Positions 59,061-64,000 of a DNA stretch of 64,000 nt are shown here, in pieces. The translations under genes were made by a program, and so were the position numbers. Position 1 is the stretch's first letter. Each line of letters starts with the position of its first letter. The stretch lies in the NCBI GenBank assembly GCA_030730025.1, contig JANQWC010000009.1:1-64000 (forward strand). Reading direction: 5' to 3'. Source of the stretch: Crocinitomicaceae bacterium (GTDB lineage: Bacteria > Bacteroidota > Bacteroidia > Flavobacteriales_D > Crocinitomicaceae). Under the pieces are notes generated by a model. The model saw only the letters and a list, made by a program, of their open reading frames with translations, made no database searches and was not told the DNA's origin.

Positions 59061-61142
59061 TTAATAAGAACCGTGGTATCTTCTCAAAAACCATTCCGAG
59101 ATAAGTAGCGCACTGAGCAACAAAAAGAGCAGGATATAGTCTAATAAGGGGTCAAACTGATGGGTTTCTGTTCGGAGTGCAACGAGCTCATCGCTTTTTT
59201 CGAGTTGGGCAATGAGTTTTTTGTAATCTTTTAGGCTGAAAACTTTGGCGTCTGTTTGGTCTGCCAACTGATAAAGCGTGGTGTGTCTTGCCGCAGACTC
59301 GAGTTGTTCGAGGTCGATGTCTTCGACGATAAAAGCCCCTGTTTTGGTATATTTCTTTTGATTGTGAAGGGTGGCGGCTTTCCAGTAGTAGCGCCCGGGC
59401 TTGAGTTTACCGAGTTGCTGTTGGTAAAAAGCACCTTTGGTACTGAAACTGCCTTTGCGCATTTTTTTGTGCTCGTAGTCGAGTTCCCAATTGATTTTTG
59501 GGCTGGTGATGGCCTGCATGGCTTCGTTGTAGAAGCTGGCATTGAGGATGCAGTTGTCTGAGGTGCTGAGTTTTTTGGGCGCCTGAACGCGCAAGCCGTT
59601 GCCTTCTTTTTTGACTAATAAATAAGCACAGACCTCACCCACAAACGCATCGAAAGCTTCGTGGTTTTGTTTTTTAAGGAAATTGATCATGCGCCAACGC
59701 CAAAGGCCTTCGCCGAGCAGCGTGGCGTGGCGTTGTTGGTCTTTTTCATTAAAGCAGAGTAAGGGGCTATCTTTTTGAAGATTGCCGATGCGCTGCGTAA
59801 AAAGTACTTGCGTACCCGCAGTGGCTTTTGTTTCGCCAAAGCGCTTGGTGAGTGGTGGTAGAAAGGGCGTGAGGCTGAGCCATTCTGTGTTGGGTGCATA
59901 GAGGGCAAAGCTGTTGTTGGCTTGCGCTTGTACTTCTTCGAGTTGTTGGCGGAGTTCGAGTTGCAACCCGAGTTGTAATTTGGCTGCAATTTGCTGATCT
60001 GTTTGGGAACCTAGTATGTACCAAACAGGGATTTTTTTGGTTTGTGCAGTTTCAAATAGGTTTTTAGCAAAGTTTTTACCGGGGTCGTGCCAAACAATCA
60101 GGTCCAAGCCTTTGGTTGGGATGTCTTTGAGTTGAGCTGCATGGGCCACCAATACTTCGTAGTTTTCATTTCCCGAGAGCGCTTGTTGCAAAGCAGCGAT
60201 ATCTGGGTGCGGGGCGTGGCTGTACAACAGAATTTTGCTGCGGCTATCAATCACTTCGATATAAACTGTTCGGCTATTGTTTTGAAAAGAAAATTCGCCC
60301 TGACGTTTCTCGATGAGCACTTTGTATTCGTGTATACCTGGTTTTTTCGCCTTGAGTTCAAAAGAGATCGTGGCTTGTGCACTGCGTTGTTTGTTGAATT
60401 GCGTGTTTTGTGCAGCGACTTTTTTACCGTCTTCGTAGAGGCTCACGCGGATATTTGCGCCTGGGAAACGCTGCGCCTCGAGGTCGACCTCTAAAGTAAA
60501 GTTGTTGTTTAAAAAAGCGAGGTCGTTGTAGGCTATGTTGGTGAGGACAAGGTCTTTTTTGAGTGCGGTGTCGCCGACGGCCAAACTGTAAACAGCTGTG
60601 AGCGGTAGGTTTTCAGCGCTGTACATGGGGTGCCCACCGGTGTTGTAATTGCCATCTGAAATGAGCACAATAGCACCTAAGTTGCGATTCAAAAACTGGT
60701 TGCTGGCCTGCTCAAAAGGTAGCTCCATGTTGGTTTGGTCTGCCGTAAAGCCCTTGTTTGGAACTTGTAGGTTTTTTCCAAAATTCCATGTTTGAAGTTC
60801 AAAACGAGCGCCTAATTTTTCATTTATTGCGTTTTGATACGCTGCAATTTGTTTTTCTAAAGCTGCACTCTCTTTGTAGTTGTTCATGGAGGAGGAGCGG
60901 TCGATAAGCGTCAGGATCACCGGCTTTTCGGTTTCGAATTGCGTTTGCTCGAGCAATAGCCCCAAAAGTAGAATTCCAATTAAAGAAAAACTTGATGCTC
61001 TAAGCGCTAGAAGGCTGTATTTTATATATTTAGATTTTGATTTGATCCAGGTTTCATTGCGGTAAAAAAGGTGGCTCAAGACGGCCGAAACCAAAATAAT
61101 CGGCAGGATCCACCACAAAGAATAAGAAGATAGCAAATGCAT
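59061..61142 (-). CDS. VWA-domain membrane protein
   Basis: A 693-residue membrane protein. The ATG at 61142 (MHLLSSYSLWWILPI) is chosen over one five codons upstream because a TATTTTTG box lies four bases before it. Two N-terminal helices (about 7-25 and 42-63) carry a von Willebrand A domain with the MIDAS motif DRSSSMNNY (D-x-S-x-S) near residue 83 and SDGNYNTGG; then Ig-like or beta-sandwich segments and a glutamine-amidotransferase-like part (YSHAPHPDIAALQQAL); last a C-terminal helix (YILLFLLLSALLISEWFLRR). It resembles BatA-like membrane proteins and the long VWA proteins of Bacteroidota; function is unknown. First gene of an operon with C92, GNAT and M13 genes. Confidence 0.85.
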   Translation of the reverse strand: MHLLSSYSLWWILPIILVSAVLSHLFYRNETWIKSKSKYIKYSLLALRASSFSLIGILLLGLLLEQTQFETEKPVILTLIDRSSSMNNYKESAALEKQIAAYQNAINEKLGARFELQTWNFGKNLQVPNKGFTADQTNMELPFEQASNQFLNRNLGAIVLISDGNYNTGGHPMYSAENLPLTAVYSLAVGDTALKKDLVLTNIAYNDLAFLNNNFTLEVDLEAQRFPGANIRVSLYEDGKKVAAQNTQFNKQRSAQATISFELKAKKPGIHEYKVLIEKRQGEFSFQNNSRTVYIEVIDSRSKILLYSHAPHPDIAALQQALSGNENYEVLVAHAAQLKDIPTKGLDLIVWHDPGKNFAKNLFETAQTKKIPVWYILGSQTDQQIAAKLQLGLQLELRQQLEEVQAQANNSFALYAPNTEWLSLTPFLPPLTKRFGETKATAGTQVLFTQRIGNLQKDSPLLCFNEKDQQRHATLLGEGLWRWRMINFLKKQNHEAFDAFVGEVCAYLLVKKEGNGLRVQAPKKLSTSDNCILNASFYNEAMQAITSPKINWELDYEHKKMRKGSFSTKGAFYQQQLGKLKPGRYYWKAATLHNQKKYTKTGAFIVEDIDLEQLESAARHTTLYQLADQTDAKVFSLKDYKKLIAQLEKSDELVALRTETHQFDPLLDYILLFLLLSALLISEWFLRRYHGSY

Positions 61143-61146
61143 AAGC

Positions 61147-61154
61147 CAAAAATA
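61147..61154 (-). promoter_or_regulatory. -7 box of the VWA operon
   Basis: TATTTTTG on the minus strand, four bases (GCTT) before the ATG at 61142. Confidence 0.55.
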
Positions 61155-61168
61155 CATACATTTTTACT

Positions 61169-61176
61169 TAAATTCG
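61169..61176 (+). promoter_or_regulatory. -7 box (TTCG variant) of the thiolase
   Basis: TAAATTCG followed by TGGC, 19 bases before the ATG at 61196; same ending as in the cysteine desulfurase promoter. Confidence 0.4.
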
Positions 61177-61195
61177 TGGCTCAAAAACAATCAAC

Positions 61196-62374
61196 ATGTC
61201 AAAAACCGTTTATATCCTCTCCGCTGTCCGCACGCCAATGGGCTCTTTCATGGGTGCATTTTCAGGTGTATCAGCAACACAACTCGGCGCAACCGCCATT
61301 CAAGGAGCACTTGAAAAAGCACAACTCGATCCTGCTTTAATTGATGAAGTATTTATGGGCAACGTGCTACAGGCAGGTGTTGGCCAGGCGCCAGCGCGTC
61401 AGGCTGCTCTCGGAGCTGGTTTGGGTAAAAATGTACCTTGTACAACCGTCAACAAAGTATGTGCTTCGGGCATGAAATCAATCATGTTGGGTGCGCAAAG
61501 CATTTTAGCTGGTGACAACCATATCGTCATGGTAGGCGGCATGGAAAACATGTCCCAAACGCCACATTATTTAGATGGACGCAACGGCACCAAATTTGGC
61601 AATATTGGCATGCTAGACGGCATCACCAAAGATGGCTTGCTAGATGTCTACAACAAAGTGCCAATGGGCAATTGTGCAGAGTTGTGTGCTACTAAATATG
61701 AAATCACACGCGAAGACCAAGACGCATTCGCCATCAATTCTTACAAGCGTGCAGCCGCAGCTTGGGAGGCTGGTCGTTTTGCAGATGAAGTAGTGGGTGT
61801 TTCGGTACCGCAGCGCAAAGGCGACCCAGTCATGGTGGTCGAAGACGAAGAATTCAAAAACGTATTTTTAGATAAAATCCCGGCTTTGCGTCCTGCTTTT
61901 GACAAAGAAGGTACCATTACAGCTGCCAATGCTTCAACCCTCAACGATGGCGCCTCAGCGCTTATTCTGGTTTCAGAAGAGGCGGTTGCCAAATACAACC
62001 TCAAACCAATTGCCAAAATTGTGTCGTATGCAGATGCAGCGCAAGAGCCAGAATGGTTTACTACAGCACCTTCCTTAGCGATTCCTAAAGCGCTAGATAA
62101 AGCAGGGCTTGCCATTTCAGACATCGATTACTGGGAGCTCAATCAAGCATTTGCTGTTGTAGGCTTGGCCAACATGAAAATCCTTGGTCTAGACCCTGCA
62201 AAAGTAGATGTAAATGGTGGTGCAGTGGCACTAGGCCATCCGCTTGGCAACTCGGGTTCGCGCATTATTGTAACGCTCTTGAATGTCCTCAAACAAAATG
62301 GCGGCAAGCGCGGTGCAGCAGGTATTTGCAATGGTGGCGGCGGCGCTTCGGCAATGGTTGTCGAGCTTTTGTAA
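61196..62374 (+). CDS. acetyl-CoA C-acetyltransferase (thiolase)
   Basis: A 392-residue thiolase II, joining or splitting acetyl-CoA and acyl-CoA. Nucleophile Cys in VNKVCASGMKSIMLGAQ near residue 89, MVGGMENMSQTPHYL, His in GGAVALGHPLGNSGSRI near 348, and the last Cys motif GICNGGGGASAMV near 378. All three catalytic residues are present. Whether it acts in fatty acid oxidation, acetoacetyl-CoA metabolism or ketone use is not shown by neighbours; acetoacetate from fahA could enter here (inference). Ends at a strong terminator. Confidence 0.96.
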   Translation: MSKTVYILSAVRTPMGSFMGAFSGVSATQLGATAIQGALEKAQLDPALIDEVFMGNVLQAGVGQAPARQAALGAGLGKNVPCTTVNKVCASGMKSIMLGAQSILAGDNHIVMVGGMENMSQTPHYLDGRNGTKFGNIGMLDGITKDGLLDVYNKVPMGNCAELCATKYEITREDQDAFAINSYKRAAAAWEAGRFADEVVGVSVPQRKGDPVMVVEDEEFKNVFLDKIPALRPAFDKEGTITAANASTLNDGASALILVSEEAVAKYNLKPIAKIVSYADAAQEPEWFTTAPSLAIPKALDKAGLAISDIDYWELNQAFAVVGLANMKILGLDPAKVDVNGGAVALGHPLGNSGSRIIVTLLNVLKQNGGKRGAAGICNGGGGASAMVVELL

Positions 62375-62395
62375 TTCCTTTTTGACGATTTTTTC

Positions 62396-62427
62396 AAAGC
62401 ACGGTTTTTTCAAGCCGTGCTTTTTTT
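62396..62427 (+). terminator. intrinsic terminator after the thiolase
   Basis: AAAGCACGG, ten-base loop, CCGTGCTTT and further T: nine pairs and a T-run of seven. Confidence 0.88.
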
Positions 62428-62437
62428 ATTTTTAACT

Positions 62438-64000
62438 ATGCGTTTGTTTTTCACTTTTAGCCTTGCTTTCAACGTTTTTATCAGTAGGGCGCAGCAAGAT
62501 CTCAATCTTCTCGTCAGGCCATTAATTGGAACTGCTGAGGCAGGTCATACCTTTCCGGGCGCCACGCTACCATTTGGTGCCGTGCAACTGAGCCCCGATA
62601 CCGATACCATTCCTTTTGCTGTCGAGGGAAAGTACCAGCCAGATGTTTATCGGTATTGTGCTGGTTATCAGTATGCCGATAGCAGTATAGTTGGTTTTTC
62701 GCACACGCATTTCAGCGGCACAGGCCATTCCGATCTCGGCGATATTTTATTGATGCCCAACAGAGGTGCTGTGCAATGGAACCCAGGAACAGCTGCCGAG
62801 CCTCAAAAAGGTTATCGATCTGGTTTTGCGCACGATGAAGTGGCGCAGCCGGGTTATTATGCAGTGCACTTAGACGAAGTCAATATCGATGTAGAATTGA
62901 CCACCACCAAAAGGGTAGGCATCCATAAATATCAGTTGCACGATGGCGCACCCACACATTTTATCCTCGACCTGACGCACGGCATATACAACTACGACGG
63001 CAAAAACGTCTGGTGCTTTTTGCGCGTCGAAAACGACACCCTATTGACCGGCTACAAGCAAACCAATGGTTGGGGGAGAACACGCACCATTTATTTTGCA
63101 ATCGCCTTGTCTGTGCCTTTGTCAAGTTACCAAATGAAAGATTTGAAACCCAGTATGTACAAAGGTTTCTGGCGCAAATTTGACACCGAACACCATTTTG
63201 CAGAAGGCGCAGGGCAGGGTCTCAAAGCTGCGTTGTTTTTTGGCGCCGCAAAGGAAGTGGAATTCAGGGTGGCCTTGTCTGGTGTGTCCATCGAAGGTGC
63301 GTTGGCAAATCTGGCCGCCGAAGCGCCAACACCGGGGTTTGAAAAGTATGCAAAAGCCGCTCAAAAAGAATGGGACGACGCCTTTGCTTTGGTGAAAGAT
63401 GTTTCTTTTCTGCATCAAGATGACGCGCTCACTTTTTATACCGCTTGGTACCATAGCCTGATTGGTTCTAGTATATTTATGGACGTAGATTCAAGCTACC
63501 GCGGCCTCGATCAGCGCATTCACAAAGCGGAGGGTTTCACCAATTACACCACGTTTTCTTTGTGGGATACCTACCGCGCAGAACAGCCTTTTTTGAATCT
63601 TTTTTACCCCAAAGTAAATGCCGACATGCTGGAGTCTATGCAGCAGCATTATCAGCAAAGTGTGCATCATATGTTGCCAGTTTGGTCGCATTATGCCAAT
63701 GAAAATTGGTGCATGATTGGCTACCATGCGGTTTCGGTACTGGCCGATGCGGTGGTCAAGCAAAATCCTTATTTGCACAACCCTGAGCGCTATTTGTGGT
63801 CGGCGGTAGAAACTTCCAATCAACGCTTTTATGAAGGTTTAGGAGACTACTTAGATTTGGGTTATGTTCCCGAAGACAAAAGCGGTAGTTCGGTATCCAA
63901 AACCTTAGAATACGCCTACGACGACTGGTGTATCGCACAAATGGCCACTGTATTCAAAAACGATAGCCTTGCGCAGGTTTACAACAAGCGTTCACAAAAT
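62438..64000 (+). CDS. GH92 alpha-1,2-mannosidase, exported (cut by window edge)
   Basis: The frame from the ATG at 62438 stays open to the last base (521 codons). Start MRLFFTFSLAFNVFISRAQQ is a signal peptide. The GH92 pattern is clear: LIGTAEAGHTFPGATLPFGA, then SHTHFSGTGHSDLGDILLMP near residue 88, a conserved ELTTTKRVGIHKY, NYTTFSLWDTYRAEQPF near 368, and TLEYAYDDWCIAQMA near 490. GH92 enzymes are calcium-dependent exo-alpha-mannosidases that trim mannans or N-glycans outside the cell; the complete family protein is about 750 residues, so the last third is missing here. TATTTTTA ends three bases before the ATG, directly after the thiolase terminator, and may be its -7 box. Confidence 0.93.
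   Translation, partial: MRLFFTFSLAFNVFISRAQQDLNLLVRPLIGTAEAGHTFPGATLPFGAVQLSPDTDTIPFAVEGKYQPDVYRYCAGYQYADSSIVGFSHTHFSGTGHSDLGDILLMPNRGAVQWNPGTAAEPQKGYRSGFAHDEVAQPGYYAVHLDEVNIDVELTTTKRVGIHKYQLHDGAPTHFILDLTHGIYNYDGKNVWCFLRVENDTLLTGYKQTNGWGRTRTIYFAIALSVPLSSYQMKDLKPSMYKGFWRKFDTEHHFAEGAGQGLKAALFFGAAKEVEFRVALSGVSIEGALANLAAEAPTPGFEKYAKAAQKEWDDAFALVKDVSFLHQDDALTFYTAWYHSLIGSSIFMDVDSSYRGLDQRIHKAEGFTNYTTFSLWDTYRAEQPFLNLFYPKVNADMLESMQQHYQQSVHHMLPVWSHYANENWCMIGYHAVSVLADAVVKQNPYLHNPERYLWSAVETSNQRFYEGLGDYLDLGYVPEDKSGSSVSKTLEYAYDDWCIAQMATVFKNDSLAQVYNKRSQN

Noticed and set aside
1-64000. Search by eye for CRISPR arrays, insertion sequences, prophage, toxin-antitoxin and other defence genes, and rRNA
   Set aside because: No regularly spaced repeats, transposase or recombinase motifs, phage genes, restriction or toxin-antitoxin pairs were seen. 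The region is core chromosome, and no new defence-type system is claimed.

Overview
The window is ordinary-looking core chromosome of a Bacteroidota bacterium, most likely order Flavobacteriales; the family cannot be fixed from sequence alone. The reasons are a PorT component of the type IX secretion system (T9SS), a large secreted protein ending in a CHU_C-type T9SS sorting domain, promoters of the Bacteroidota type (TTTG, about 19 bases, TAnnTTTG), absence of strong Shine-Dalgarno sequences, a flavobacterial-type 465-residue arginine decarboxylase, and a GH92 mannosidase. Genes are dense: 55 protein genes (one cut by the right edge) and one tRNA-Ala(GGC). No gap without a gene exceeds about 180 bases. 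I saw no insertion sequence, prophage, CRISPR array, rRNA or integration site.

Layout. 1-2.5 kb: a lipoprotein, a 63-residue protein behind a sigma-54-like promoter, and mnmA. 2.5-10.6 kb: a minus-strand run aspartate-type aminotransferase, heptose kinase rfaE1, ubiE, porT, FAD oxidoreductase, T9SS adhesin, mnmA. 10.6-20.6 kb: trmD, uvrD, speA with an unknown 122-residue gene, pheT, murB, and a DUF2459/secreted hydrolase pair. 20.6-31.2 kb: S41 protease and ettA, phospholipase C-like protein and comB, an outer-membrane barrel, an ABC exporter, then leucine dehydrogenase-nusB-DUF1573-yajC-tRNA. 31.2-42.8 kb: MBL-fold protein, rarA-acyltransferase-Asp-box protein operon, cysteine desulfurase followed by a small surface-glycan set (glycosyltransferase, flippase, methyltransferase, asparagine synthase on the other strand), and an M28 peptidase. 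42.8-56 kb: ychF-fahA-rel, the fur-like/STAS/purA/OstA operon, rpsA, yqgE, ppx-hisS. 56-64 kb: an envelope operon (VWA membrane protein, C92 peptidase, GNAT, M13 peptidase), a thiolase and the start of a GH92 mannosidase.

Themes. Envelope biogenesis recurs: murB, lipid A-type acyltransferase, heptose kinase, OstA/LptA-like protein, PorT, YajC, flippase, barrels and secreted peptidases. Translation and tRNA maturation are the second theme: mnmA, trmD, pheT, hisS, rpsA, ettA, YchF, Rel.

I found no convincing new multi-gene system. The strongest unexplained signal is regulatory: seven genes have a TAnnTTTG box ending exactly four bases before the start codon, which predicts leaderless mRNAs and also decides several starts. 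Others are the tiny gene with a sigma-54-like promoter, a lone ABC exporter with a degenerate catalytic site, a possible S1 leader hairpin, a perfect palindrome inside a porin-like promoter, and convergent genes whose stop codons interlock.
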